A DNA stretch of 64,000 bases, from positions 41,147 to 105,146 of the forward strand of contig LSSL01000926.1 in assembly GCA_001953115.1 (NCBI GenBank), written 5' to 3'. Of this stretch, positions 36,718-49,820 are shown piece by piece. The DNA comes from Smittium mucronatum (lineage: Eukaryota > Kickxellomycota > Harpellomycetes > Harpellales > Legeriomycetaceae). The position numbers and the translations under genes were made by a program. Within the stretch, counting starts at the first letter, position 1. Each line of letters begins with the position of its first letter. The notes beneath the pieces are model-generated. The model was not told the origin of the DNA and searched no databases. It saw only the letters and a list, made by a program, of their open reading frames with translations.

Positions 36718-37970
36718 CTCAATTAATTCTAACAAGTATCGGTGTCAGCACTATTTGGGAGACTCTTTTCAAGACCAGACTTTTTTTTACTGTGTAAACC
36801 ATTGGCTTTACTTGGATTTATTTAAAACCAGAACAATAAAAATAGAAAAACATACTGACTCTAATAAAATTTCAACATTTTTCCAATAGAAACCCAGCCT
36901 CTAAAATTCATATTTTGAATTGCCGAATAAATTAACACCGGATCTTATCTTTATCTTTCCAAATTAGATAAATATTAAAAAATTAATAGTTAAATATCCG
37001 CAATCTAAGAGAATCTCCATTTTGCATAGTGCCAATTCATATAATGGACATTTTGTATACTTTTTTACCAATAAATAGAAAAAAATTAAGATTTAAATTT
37101 TTTGATGCATAATATTAAGAGATAACAAAATTCATTTGTCAATACAAACTTAATCATGTAAAATGATAGGTAGAAAAAGCAGAAGAAAAGGGGGGGGGGT
37201 TGTATCAAGGAATTTTATTGTAAGATAAAAATAGAAGAAATGATAGTATGCAAATAGTCACGGCACCCAAATATCATTTTCCTTCAATTCAAAATCATGT
37301 CTAATGAAAAAAATATTTTTAAATAAATAAGGTGCATATTTCATTGGCAAGAAATATGAAAAAATTAATTTTAGTAATTAGGGTCAGATTTGGGTTTATA
37401 ATTTAATATTTTAGGGTAAATTTGAATTTTTGTGAAATATTTAATACTAAGAAAGTTTTATTAAAATCTAACATCTATATGTCTCTAATTATATTCATTT
37501 CTAGCGCTTTTTATTTTCAATTGATCGTTTTTCAACATTTTAGAACAAAATAAATATCCAATCATTATATTCTATACTGCACATGTTAATAAGTTGCAAA
37601 AGTAAAAGATATTTCCAATTTAAATAGTCTGTACAAAGAATTGGTCTTAGGCTTTCTTATATTTTTAAAAGAAGGCAAATTACATAACAGATTACGAAAT
37701 AAGATTTCCAAAAACAAAGATTTTGCAATATATACAAAAAATTTATTTAAAACCGAGTATTATTATTAGTTTGTTTAGCAAAATCGATGACGGAAAATAC
37801 TTGGAATTAAAGAAAAGGGAATCTATGATTTAATTCAAGTTAAATTAACTGTCTTTTGTATCAGCCAAGGTTTTCAAAGCTATGTATTTTCGTTTTGTTT
37901 TTCTTAAAGTGTTTATTAAATTGGTTAGGTAAGATTTTACAGTTTTTTTTAACGAATTGGGAGTTTATAA
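36718..37970. other. AT-rich spacer with a G10 run
   Basis: No gene recognised. A run of ten G at about 37190-37199 is unusual for this sequence. The stretch 36740-36980 is slightly less AT-rich without a readable frame. Confidence 0.4.
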
Positions 37971-38610
37971 AATTATCTAAATAAACTCTGTCAGGATTCC
38001 TTTGGGGAGTTTAAATAATGAGGATGAAACATAAATTATCGTAGGTATTTTGAGTATAAAGTGGGGGAAGGTACCAATTTTCTTGATTGAGAAAAAAGCC
38101 TTTTTACGGAAAGAAAGGCTCAAGCTGCCACCAAGTTTGCAAATAAATGGGATTTGTTGTATCAAAGGGTCTATTGGATATATTTGACAGTATCTATAAA
38201 AAACCTATTAAATGATAAATAATAATACTAGTGCATATATATATACCCCATAAGATATTCTGGTAATTTTTAGAACAGGAATTTTTTATGGTGTTAAGTG
38301 ACCAATTAAAAGATAAAAGTAGAAATAAAAAACAAGTGATTAACACAAGAGTTTATAAGAGTGGTGGTGACATAATTAAATTCTTCAGAAAAAAAATTTA
38401 TATTGAAGAGATGAAACAATAACAGGAGGACCGGATCAAAACAATTATAACCCGGCACACCATCTACGCAAATGGACCGAATCAGACGTAAATGAGAGGA
38501 TCCCGAACAATAGCTCCACATTATAAAAAAACAAAGGTAGAATTATATATTGATGACCCTAGATATTCAGTTTTATTTTCCCTAATTAAGACCTTAAAAT
38601 ATCTGTATTA
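37971..38610 (+). pseudogene. unidentified coding-like remnants
   Basis: Two pieces on the plus strand look like protein. Around 37980-38190: NSVRIPLGSLNNEDET, then GILSIKWGKVPIFLIEKKAF and LKLPPSLQINGICCIKGSIG. Around 38330-38580: VYKSGGDIIKFFRKKIYIEE, IKTIITRHTIYANGPNQT, MRGSRTIAPHYKKTKVELYI and DDPRYSVLFSLIKTLKYLYY. Stops fall between them and within the second piece. This might be a decayed gene, or exons of one gene split by small introns. I do not recognise the family. It lies 1.2 kb upstream of the transporter gene on the same strand. The minus-strand open frames over the same bases are probably shadows. Confidence 0.33.
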
Positions 38611-39395
38611 TGCATAACTGCCCCAACAAGTTTGTTTTCAAATACAGTATGGTTTTTTATACCTGTGTATCCTCAATATTCAACTTGCGACAAAGAGAGT
38701 GAGGTAATTGTAGTGGGAAGTACTACCCCAACCCATTTTGGTTACACAACCAATGGACTGCTAAAAAACTGACTAATTCTTATGAAATTAATCTTTTTAA
38801 TTATTTGTGTGACTTTACTGTCTCGCTGTAATATATGAAACTTATTCCGATTTGTTGAATATAAAGTGAATATATTTTTCGATTGAGGGAAATTTAACCA
38901 ATAAAATGTTATTAGAATTATCCAAAAACAGAAGCTGTATAAATGTTGGCTTAAAATTATGATGCAAAATAATTTACCGTCTGTGTAAGAATTAATACAT
39001 CTTTTCATTAATAATTTCATCGGTGTTATCTGCCAACGAAATTCTTAATAATTAAAGCAAATAATCGGCTGCTTAAGTTAATATAATACATCCCATATTA
39101 AAGAACGAAAAGTGAAAAACTTACCCTTACAATATAAGCATAAAAAAAACTCGGAAATAGGTTCTTATATCATAATAGCCATTTGTTCTGAATAATTGAA
39201 TTAAATCCCGGAATTGTAGCCCACTGAGTGCTGATGTTATATTATTTAATCTCAGATTCTTGATTCTTTAAACCGGTGTTTTATTTTCGATGTGATTGTT
39301 AGTTTAGCTATGTACAGATATTGAATTTTCATTTTTTTAAACCGAAAATTTAAATATGCTGCAGAAAGATAATTGTGATAATATTAAGTAAGATC
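38611..39395. other. spacer upstream of the transporter gene
   Basis: Moderately AT-rich. 38640-38760 has more G/C and may belong to the preceding remnant. Nothing else is readable. Confidence 0.4.

Positions 39396-39475
<80 letters not shown>
39396..39475. repeat. (ATT)n microsatellite
   Basis: About 26 uninterrupted ATT units, some 330 bp before the start codon of the transporter gene. The poly-Ile frame on the minus strand is an artefact of the repeat. Confidence 0.95.
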
Positions 39476-39477
<2 letters not shown>

Positions 39478-39806
39478 GCATAATAGTCTTTGATGACAAA
39501 AATGGTGTCACAAAATGATGAGCTATAAAAACGTATCAAGTTCTTTTTAGATGTAACTGCAGGACAATACAATGTGTACACTAGTTACAAGCTCAATATA
39601 TCGCTTAGAATTCGTATAAACTTATATATGAATGAGAGAATCTAATTATATCTCATATACAAGTTTCTTTATCAAAAAGTTATCTTTTTACTGCCTTTTA
39701 TTTGCTAGTTTGGGTTAAATATATGGATTCTCAACTTATAAAGTTTTTTCTTTTATCTAATTGAAGTGAAGTGAGATTAAGGTCTTAAGAGGAAGAAAAT
39801 GTGATA

Positions 39807-41105
39807 ATGGATCTTCCGAATGACTATAATGAAGAATCAATAGTTTCAAAGCCTATTAAGGAGAAAATTAATAAAAAATTACCTGAAGATATGTTCCCGC
39901 CTCCAGACAAGGGATATGCCTGGATTATAATGATAGCTTCAATGATGAATCTCTTACTGGCCTTTGGAAGCCCCAACGCCTTTGGTGTGTTTCAAGCTTA
40001 CTATTTGAAAGTCCTGTTTGCCAATGAGCCTGCTGGTAAGATTGCTTGGATATCCACAATGACAGCAACATGCGCTTTTTGTGGAGGGTTGTTGGCGAGT
40101 CCCTTGGTAAAAATAGTTGGAATGAGAAATGCTAGTTTGATAGGAACTGCTGTTGCAACTATAGGTTTGTTATTGGCTTCGTTCAGTACTCAGGTGTGGC
40201 AATTAGTACTCACTCAAGGGATAATATATGGTCTTGGCACGTCTCTTATCATAAATGTATCATTATCCGCTCCAGCTTTGTGGTTTGAAAAATACAGAGG
40301 GTTGGCTATCGGCTTAGTAGCTTCTGGAGGAAGTTCAGGAGCATTGATATTAGTCCCTGTAGTCACTAAAACTGTTTCAAATTTGAGTATACATTGGTCT
40401 TTTAGGATCCTAGCTATTTTATTTTTTGTGATCACAGGAGTTAGTGGGAATCTTTTAAAGCCCAGAAGAAAGTTGATATACAACAAAAAATTAATCGATT
40501 GGTCCTCTCTGAAAGATCCAGCTGCCATTTCGATATATACTGTGGGGATGATTTTGCAAGTGGGATTTAATGTTGCAATGCTATATTTCCCTGCAAACCT
40601 TATCGACATTGGAGAATCACCCACAACTTCATCAAATCTGATTATGGTTTATTGCGCCTTTTCATCATTTAGTAGAATAGTATGTGGAAATTTCGCTAGA
40701 AGATTTGGAGCCGTGAACATAACGATAGTTTTTCATACGATTACAGGGATAGTCTTTTTGAGTATGTGGTACACATCACACAAATTTTCAGTATTTTTGG
40801 CTTTCTATATAATTTTTGGGACTTTTGGCGTTCCCTTTTTCTCCCTAGGTCCATTGATAGTTGCTGATTACTACCCCGATGAAAAGGTTAATCAGATAAA
40901 CGGTCTTGCATATTTAGCTATGAGTATATCGATTATAGTTTGGGTACCAACAACTGGAGTCATTTTTCAAAAAGTAGGAAACCGTGTTGATTACAGCTCG
41001 ATAATCATATTAGGCGCTGTAGCGTACTTTGTGTCTTTGATTCCCCTTATACTATTGAAACATTATCTGAAACGAGATAACCCAAATTTCAAGAAAAAGA
41101 GTTGA
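39807..41105 (+). CDS. MFS monocarboxylate-transporter-like protein (SLC16/MCT family, fungal type)
   Basis: An intact, intronless 432-residue frame. Residues 31-39 are PPPDKGYAW, the conserved start of MCT-family proteins just before transmembrane segment 1. Residues 52-70 (AFGSPNAFGVFQAYYLKVL) and 123-144 (LASFSTQVWQL...GIIYGLG) are family blocks. WFEKYRGLAIG (159-169) is the loop motif before segment 5. The hydrophobic pattern fits 12 membrane segments with a short basic central loop (KPRRKLIYNKK). Members move monocarboxylates or related small molecules across membranes; the substrate cannot be read from sequence. I chose ATG 39807 because the frame's first codon upstream (39801) is GTG and an ATG at 39799 is followed at once by TGA. 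A possible poly(A) signal ATTAAA is at 41170. Codon use is far less AT-biased than the surroundings. It is the only complete cellular gene here. Confidence 0.92.
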   Translation: MDLPNDYNEESIVSKPIKEKINKKLPEDMFPPPDKGYAWIIMIASMMNLLLAFGSPNAFGVFQAYYLKVLFANEPAGKIAWISTMTATCAFCGGLLASPLVKIVGMRNASLIGTAVATIGLLLASFSTQVWQLVLTQGIIYGLGTSLIINVSLSAPALWFEKYRGLAIGLVASGGSSGALILVPVVTKTVSNLSIHWSFRILAILFFVITGVSGNLLKPRRKLIYNKKLIDWSSLKDPAAISIYTVGMILQVGFNVAMLYFPANLIDIGESPTTSSNLIMVYCAFSSFSRIVCGNFARRFGAVNITIVFHTITGIVFLSMWYTSHKFSVFLAFYIIFGTFGVPFFSLGPLIVADYYPDEKVNQINGLAYLAMSISIIVWVPTTGVIFQKVGNRVDYSSIIILGAVAYFVSLIPLILLKHYLKRDNPNFKKKS

Positions 41106-41599
41106 TAATTTCTATCTAGCATACTGCCCGACTATTTTTATATTTTCCTATATAGTTATTTTTGGAAAAATTAAAGAAATTTTGAAAATTTTATCATATA
41201 ATTTACCTAATTATACTATTAGCTCAATATCTAATGGGGGTTTTGAAGTATTCACTGCTTAATATTTAAGAAATTTAAAATTTGTTACATGTGATTATCT
41301 TTTTATAAGTTTAACATTGATAATTTTTTAATTCAATTTTTTTATTTGAGTTTAAATAAACGCCTTTCTTTTTTTCCTCTAATAAGCAGGAGATATTTTT
41401 CGGATAATTTGAGTTTATTTTATTTAAAATCCTGAGTTATTTTCATCAGAGAAATGAACTCTACATAATATCATATCTGATTATCTTTAACCCAACAGAT
41501 TATTATCATTATTACATTAATTGGATTATCTTGAAATATAACTCCTGCAAAGGAATATTAAAAAAATCTTAACAATTAATTTATTCAGAAATATATAAT
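41106..41599. other. 3' flank of the transporter gene
   Basis: AT-rich, no gene. It contains ATTAAA (41170) and AATAAA (about 41356) motifs that could serve as polyadenylation signals. Confidence 0.45.
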
Positions 41600-42060
41600 T
41601 GTTATATCCATGGCTACATACCACCGACTGCGACTACTTCCCAGAGTGCGACACTAGTATCAAATGGTCTGATACTACCATGGTATTAAGTGATACACCT
41701 AATAACAAGACTCCTGGCTCTGATGGAATACCCAGTGAGATATGGAAACTGGTGGTCTCCGAAAAAATTCCAGAGTCTAAAATGGCAAAATTTATTTTTA
41801 AAATTATCAATATAATGTACTATTATGGGAAAATCATAACTTATGTGGACATTAGTATATTAGTTTCGGTACCTAAAAAGGGAGATATGAAAGAACCCGA
41901 TAATTATCGGGAAATTTCGCTAATTACAACCCTTTCGAAGCTATTATCTGAAACAATAGCTACCAAATTGGCAAAAATCGATAATACAGAATTTTCAGAA
42001 AAAAATGAGCAATTTAAATTTAGAAAAGAACATTTTACACAAAAAAAACTGATAATTTTT
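41600..42060 (+). pseudogene. 5'- and 3'-truncated LINE reverse-transcriptase fragment
   Basis: One open frame reads TPNNKTPGSDGIPSEIWKL, the 'nnKapGpDgip.el.k' block of non-LTR reverse transcriptases. ILVSVPKKGDMKEPDNYREI and SLITTLSKLLSETIATKLA follow ('...ipKkGd..dp.nYRpIsLl....K.l...i..Rl'). Then comes EQFKFRKEHFTQ, the 'qaGFR.g.sT' block. The YxDD catalytic centre, the endonuclease and the C-terminal parts are absent: a stop (TAA) precedes the fragment, and its 3' end runs into the fold-back repeat beginning at 41989. The start codon is not real; the frame merely opens after a TAA. Confidence 0.78.
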
Positions 42061-42781
42061 CAACCATTGGATGTGCATTTTTCAATCCAACGGCCGATCA
42101 ATTTAAAAAATAAAAGTTGATCATTTTTCAATTGATCACTTTCTAATTAAAAAAATGATCAATTTAAAAAATAAAAATTGATCATTTTTGAATTGAATAT
42201 TTTCTAATTGAAAAAATGAACACTTTACAAATAAAGAAACTAATATTTTTCATTTCGAAAAGTGCCCATTTTTTAAATTCTAGTGATCATTTTTCAATTA
42301 AAAATGTTCACCATATAACAAATGTGGATTTTTTATTCATTAGTAAACATTTTTATAGATTTTTACCTGTAATTTCTATGAACAAGTGGACTATAGCAAT
42401 ATCAAATAGGAATAATTCGAGTCTAAAGGTCTATAAAAACAAAAGCTTAATAATTTTTTGACTTGTGAAAAAAAAAAAAATTCGTCAATTTAAACCAATT
42501 TCAACAAATTCTAAAATAATGTTTGTTTTTAATTGAAAAATGGTCACTAGAATTTGAAAAATGGGCACTTTTCGATATGAAAAATTTTTGTTTTTTTATT
42601 TGTAAAGTATTCATTTTTTCAATTAGAAAATGTTCAATTCAAAAATGATCAATTTTTATTTTTTAAATTGATCGGCCGTTGGATTGAAAAATGTACATCC
42701 AATGGTTGAAAAATTATCAGTTTTTTTTGTGTAAAATGTTCTTTTCTAAATTTAAATTGCTCACTTTTTTCTGAAAATTCT
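41989..42781. repeat. large near-perfect fold-back inverted repeat
   Basis: Left arm 41989-42305 and right arm 42526-42781 are reverse complements with only scattered mismatches; for example CAACGGCCGATCAATTT at left pairs with AAATTGATCGGCCGTTG at right. The loop is about 220 bp. The left arm is about 61 bp longer because a segment containing AATTTAAAAAATAAAA and GATCATTTTT is duplicated in tandem. The outer ends of both arms carry the last codons of the LINE reverse-transcriptase fragment. Open frames at 42216-42461 fall inside arm and loop and are not genes. Confidence 0.88.
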
Positions 42782-45700
42782 ATATATATATAAATTTTAC
42801 ATCATATACATTTCTATAATATATTACCAAAATAATTTTTTAATGACTTCTACTGATTGCATGATTTTCCGTAAGTCTTTTCAAAAATTGATTTAGTTTG
42901 GGTGATTTTTTTCCCTAGAAAATTTCTATTTATGATTAAATTATTTTATTTAACTTGGATTTAAGGTTTAATATTGCCTCTATTATCAAAATGTATTTTT
43001 TGGGATACAAATAATAATAATAATTTTTTTTTACTTGTAACTCTATCTGCAGACATATTTATTAATTGAATTATTCAATTGAAACGACATAAATTATAAA
43101 ATCATTAAAGTTCTCGTTTTTATTATAAAACTGGAAATTTTTATATACTAAATAAATATACTTTAATGGGTACTAATAGATTTTTCGAAGATATTAAGAC
43201 CATGAGTTTATTATTTTTGATTTTTCAGATCTAGAAAATTTAACTGAAATTTTTGAATGCTTATTTTAAAATTGATTTTATTTTTGAATTCAAAATTATT
43301 CCAAAATTAAATTTTATGTACAAATATGATAGATATTTGATAAATTCATTAATAGCAAAAATTTTAATTTCAAAAAAAAATTCCAGAAATATATATCAAG
43401 ATTTAATTAAAAATATAAAAATAATTCTCATATTTTAATATCATTGTACATGCTATTGATAAAATATACTAACTCTACAATATTAGAGATAAATATAAGT
43501 ATATTTTATATTTTATATTTTTTAATAAAGTCTAGTTTAGATATTTTTATTGCTAAGTATCAGTGATTTGGTTTGATATAATCGTGTATACACAATATGT
43601 TCTTAAATCTTAATTTTCATGGTACTTTAATAAAAATAATTAATAAATTTTAAAATCGAATTAAAGATAAATAAAAAAAATACAATTATTAATATTTAAA
43701 TATCATTGATGACTGAATTTTTTTAAAATGATTATTAATCGTGTTAATTTTATAAATCAAAAAAGTTTGAAATTTATTTCATATTCTAATCTTTATAAAT
43801 ATTTAATATGATTACAAAAAAATGATAATAGGCTTTGTTTTGAAAAAAAAACCATTTTTATGAATGATAAAAATTACTAAGTGATGATTTTTTAAAAAAA
43901 GAATTAATTTATTTTTAAAATACGAGTATGATTTTCAATTCCAAAGATGTTTTTCCAAAAGCTGTTTTATTTAGATTTTTTATAGTTCTAAATGCTCTCC
44001 CATGCTTTCATTAAAAATTTCTTCCACAAAAAAAATGTATATCTTAAAAATAACATTTTTAATAAATTATTAAATTGAAAAATGAGCTTAGTGATAAATG
44101 AAATATAGAATATTATTGTAGATTGAAATTATATTTTTAATTAAAATGTGTTTTTTTAGTTTTTATTTTGATAATAAGAAATTAATATTGAAACTAAAAA
44201 TGTATATTAAATATTAGTTCTAATTAACAGGGTGAAAATTGCAAAAATATGATTTAATTTTTAATAATTCAGAATATAATTTGAGTGATTCAATTTAATT
44301 TGTATGAATTAAAAATATTGTAATAAACGTAATTAGAGTTTTTTTAAAAGGTATTATCGTAGAATATGTTTAAACCATGCAATCGAGACTTTTTTAATAT
44401 AATTGTTAAATAAATGATATGAAATTTTATTTTAAATCCCAAAAAATATTGAATGATTGATAATTTTATAAGTTTTTTATTGAGATTTTAATATTTTAGT
44501 TGTTATCAAGGGGTTATTTTTTCTTAATTATTATCATTTATTTTATTTATGTTTTTAAAATAAAACTATCAGTATTCTAGAAAATATAATTCTAGATGAA
44601 ATTTATTGATTTTCATTTATAATATATTTTAGCAAATTTATTGATGAAATTTATAATTTTTTTTAAATTTCAAATACTTTTATCCGTTAAATTTTAAATA
44701 TAAATAACATTAAAATGCTCAATTTTTAATTTAATTATCTGTAAAAACACCATTATAAAATCAATGAATCACCCCTTCTCCAAATTTTTGCTGCAGATAA
44801 CTAGAGAAATCAAATTTTTAATATTTAAAATCATCTTTTGGATGTTTAGAAAAAAATTTAAATATTATTTTTTATCAAATCTAATTTTAATCAAAATATT
44901 TAGTTTTTATCGAAGTATTTTTAATTGCAGTTGATATCATAAAATCCATTTTTATCTGTACTACATAATAATATTTCAAAATTTTACATTTTTTGTACAT
45001 TATTCCATTAATAAATTTTTTATAAAAAAGTGCATTGTATCAAAAAACAAAAAAATCAAAACTATTTTATACATTTATTTTCAAAATTAGGCTATATTGC
45101 AATTCATAATATAAAAAAAAATCAATTAAGAAAACTAATAGTCAAATTATGGGGTTTTTTTAAAAAAATTATCAAATTTGACCTGTTTATATGTAGCAAT
45201 AATTTGAGTCTTTTTTAGCTTAATTTGATATAATGGTATGAGATTATTCAAATTCATTTTAATAATAATAATTAATTTGGATTAATTTGAGTTCAAATTT
45301 TAATATCCGTCTCTTGTAAATATTATGTCTCTCAATTTATAATTGATGTATCTAATACTTTATTTTTCTATAACAAGTTTAAAAAATGCGGAAATTTATA
45401 AGAAATTTAGTTATAAGTTTTCATACTGAAATAAGAAAATTAAGTGAGTCTGTTTTTTTAACTCAGAATCTACAAAAAAATCAATTTCATCTTATTTATT
45501 CTTCCATACTTTTCCAATTTTTTCCCTTTTCATTCCTCTCATTTCATTACTTTTAAAAAACAATTTAAAACTTTATTAGATGTTAAAATAAATAAAAAAA
45601 AAATCTATTAAACTTTTTTGGTTCGATGACTTCGTTTAAAATTTTACCCTTTTTTTAATTATTACCTACTTTTTAAAAAAAATTCGAAAGTACCTTTTAA

Positions 45701-48700
45701 TAATAATAATATATTTTATCATTTAAATTTCAAGGTTTCTTGAAATTCAAGTTAATTTTATATGTTTTCAATTCGAAAATTAAAACTTTGTGAAAATACA
45801 AAACAGTCTTAAGTATTTATTTTAAAATAATTTAAAATCAGCTGCAAGAAGTCTTTTTATTCTGCTAAATATAGTTTAATATCAAATAATTTTTATTATC
45901 TGTAATGAGAAAATATTGTCATGTATTAACATGGTTTTTTCAAAGTTTTTGAATCTAATTTTTTTAAAAATAATATGATTTTGCGGGGTTAGACAGTAAC
46001 TCAGGCGGGTGGTCTGTTCCGTTTTTGAAGTATGTATTTGATCAGGAATAGCTACAACTTTCAGAGATGATTTTTTTTCTATTTCTTATTTTGTTTTTTA
46101 TGTATTTATACTTTAATTAGAGGACAATAAACTGCTAAGAAATATTTTTTTAATTAAGTAATGATTTATTTATGAAAAAAAAATTCCCGTTTATAATCGA
46201 AAGTTAACTTTTTAACCTAAAAAATATGTTAAAAAAATGTTCTTCCGTTTGAAAAATCTCAGATTATTACTCCTTTTTCTCCATTTCGATTTTCTTCCTT
46301 TTTTTAGACCCCAGGAGTGATAATTCATACCTTTTCTGAAAAATAATGCTCCAATAACTCTTTATTTTTAATCACGACGACATTTCTAATATTGTACTAT
46401 CTGAAATTACAAAGAAATGCACTTTATTATTACTTCAGATATGCTTTAATACCATTAATCTAATAGCAAATATGAGTGAATTTCTGATAACTAAATTTTA
46501 AAGAAGAAAGACAGGAATAAATAACATGCTCTAGGGTCTATTTATTCCCAGCTCTATTACATATATGCATAAGTTATTTGAAAATATGGATAATATGAAA
46601 TATTGAATTTTTTTTGATTAAAATCTGATAAAAATAGTATTACCATCTTATATTATTAACCTCATTTTTACTTGATTACATTTTTTTGGAATTTGTTATT
46701 TAAAATAAATTATGATCGCATATATCTTTTCCTGTAAGTGTAAGGAACCTAATTGTTCTTGGAAAAGACTAGGGTATATAGGTTTATTATGACTAAGGTA
46801 CATTTCAAACGAAGGAGGAATGAAAATATAAGAAAACTAATTGAAAAGCTTGCATTCCAAAAAGTGGGAATGTGAGCTGTTTATAAAGGATAAGAGGTAA
46901 ATTTTTAATAGATTATATGAAACTTTAATCAAGGGGTAATGTGCGCAATCAATAATGATTGGATCATTACAGTAATCTAAGAAGCTCATGTATCTATATT
47001 AAAATTTTATAATTATATTTTTAGTAAAAAGATTGTCAATTTATACATGTCTTTTGATTGAATTTGTAAATTTTTAATCAGCTTGATTCTTATATAATTT
47101 TTTTTTTAAAATTAATCTTAAAAAATGTGTAAAAAATATTTTTTATAGTGAAAAAAGCAAAAAATGTTTAAAATTATTTAAATATGCTTTATTTTCAAAA
47201 GATAATTTAATAAAAAATATATTAAGATTATTTATTTTTGAAAAGACTATAAAAACTGATTTTTTCAGTGTTCTTTAATTATTAAAAATTTATATATATA
47301 TAATTTTTAAATTTTTTTAACAATTACAGCATGAATTATGACAAATTTCGGATTATATGTATTTATTTATAATTTTAAAAATAATAATTTTTTATCAATT
47401 TTCTTTTATGAAGGTTTTGAATTTAACCATAAATATCAAATATTAATTAAGGCCAATTTCACATATATAAAACTGCTGTGTTGAATCATTAGCATAATTC
47501 GATTAAAATATTTTACGATAATACAATTTTATCCATATTTATTTTCATTATTTTTTTTTTAAACAAAAAATATTTTGTTGATATTTTCACTATTAGTTTT
47601 TAGTGTGATTTAAATTTATAATAACCATCATATGTTTTATTAAAAAAAAACCTGAATTTTTTTTACTTTTATACTTTTTTTATTTTAATCATTTTTATGA
47701 AATTTTATTATAAATGAATTATAGCGAATAAAAAAAAAAAAATTATATACAATTGAACAACAAAAAAAAAATTTGGTGATAGGTCCTTTTTTTTTTATAA
47801 AAACTAGAAAGTAGAATTTTTTTTATCAGTTTTTATATTAATAACATAATAAATTTTTTTGATTAAAATGAGTTCCAAATTAAAAATACTTTTATTTATT
47901 CCGATATTGTTTATAAAAATTTATATTTGTCCAAGAAAAACCATTTTTATCAAGATTTACAATCTTTCCATGTTCGATAAGCTAAAAAATTTATAATAAC
48001 GTGCTTTTTTGTTTTGAAAATTAAAAATAGGAGATTAATGCTATCTAATCGATTTATTGCTATTACAAGATTTGAAAAAAAATTTATAAAATTTTTTTTA
48101 CAATATTTAAATTTTTATTTATATTTTTAAAAGGAATAAATTTCTTAAATTTTAAAACACCTAATGTATGATAAGTTTATTATTTTCAACTAAAACGATG
48201 AATTCGCTTGAATATAAAATCATTCTTGTTAAAACTAATATAAATTCTAACATAAATTTTTACACTTGGTTTTTTTTAATATATACTTGTCATATACGAA
48301 TTTTTTTTTTATATATATTGTAAAAAATACAGCCAAAGTAGAAATTTTTAAATAATTAATATATTATTTATATTAATGTGATATTTATTCAATGGTTTAG
48401 ACGATTAAAAAACAAAATTTATCAATAAAGTTTTTTTTAAAAGTTATCTATTCTAATCATATCTAGTTATAAAAGAAAATTATCATCGTATTTTTTTGTC
48501 AAATATAATATATGCCATTATAACTTTAAAAAATCATCTGTAGCTCAATAATAATAAAATTATCAATTTGTATTTTATAAATGAATACAATATTTGAAGC
48601 TCAATACAGAAATATTTTTTTATGAATTATTACTTCATGCATTCATTAGAAATAAAATTATAAAAGATTTTATGGTAAAATATGTAATTATGAATAATAA

Positions 48701-49785
48701 AAACAAATTAATCATAAATATATGTTGAATTTTCATATTTTTTTTTTGTATCGTTAGTACTTTTTTTGATTTTTTTTTTTTATCGTTTTTATATAATATA
48801 TTATCAATACTTGTTAAATTTCTATATAAAATAATTGATTTGGCCCTATTTCATTAATATTCAATAAGTTTCCATAAGTTTCCCACTTTTATTATCCTTT
48901 TTTGGAAGAAATATATAAAATGAACATGTAAATTGATATCATAAAAAACAGGGAGCTTATTGAGAAAAGATGCGGAACCATAGCGTAAAAAAAATCTTGT
49001 TACTTATAAAATATTTCATTGCATATATTTCAAAATCTATAATGTTCCCATTAATATTATTTTTCATCTCTTAACTTTTCAAACTTATAAAAATAATTCA
49101 TATTCAAATAAGATATAAATTGAAGGCTAATTTCTCTTTTTTGGATAATTAAGCTTTTAAAATTTGGCTTTAATCCCCTCTTGAATTGATATCTTTTTAA
49201 ATATTATAATAAAACCGACCATCACAATATCTAAGAAAATAAATTTACTTTTATTTTTACTATATACCTTATAAAAAATATCCAATAGGAATGAGATATA
49301 TATTTTCTACATTTTTTAGAAAAAGATATTTAAACCATGTTTTAAAAAGGTGATTAAAAATTTTATTAATTGGTAATAAAAAATAATCTATTTTTTACTT
49401 TTTATTATTTGTATTATAATTTTCAAATTTTTAGTTTTGCATAAGATTTATAGTTATATTAGTTAATCCGTTCTTGAAATTAATAAAAAAAAATTAAACC
49501 CGATCTTCGATAATTGTGTGGTTTTTATTAAATTATTTATTTATTTTTCATTTTTACTGAAGAAACTCGTGGTATTATAAATGAATTAATATTTTTCAAT
49601 GATGCCATAATTGAAAATTATTTTTTTAAAAAAGAATTTATAAACTAATTTATATTAGTTATTATTAGAAAAAAAATTTTAAATTCTATAAAGCTATAAC
49701 TTTGAGGGATATTAAATACTAAAAAATTAAAATCAATAAAAAAACGGCATTAAGTCTATAAATAATACTAGATAATAAAAAATAT

Positions 49786-49820
49786 TCATTATAAAAAATA
49801 TTCATTATAAAAAATAATAA
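49786..49820. repeat. short tandem repeat (ATATTCATTATAAAAA)
   Basis: Just over two copies of a unit of about 16 bp. Ordinary low-complexity tract. Confidence 0.5.

Noticed and set aside
40214..40624. 136-codon frame on the minus strand inside the transporter gene
   Set aside because: Antisense shadow of the conserved MFS gene; no independent protein signature.
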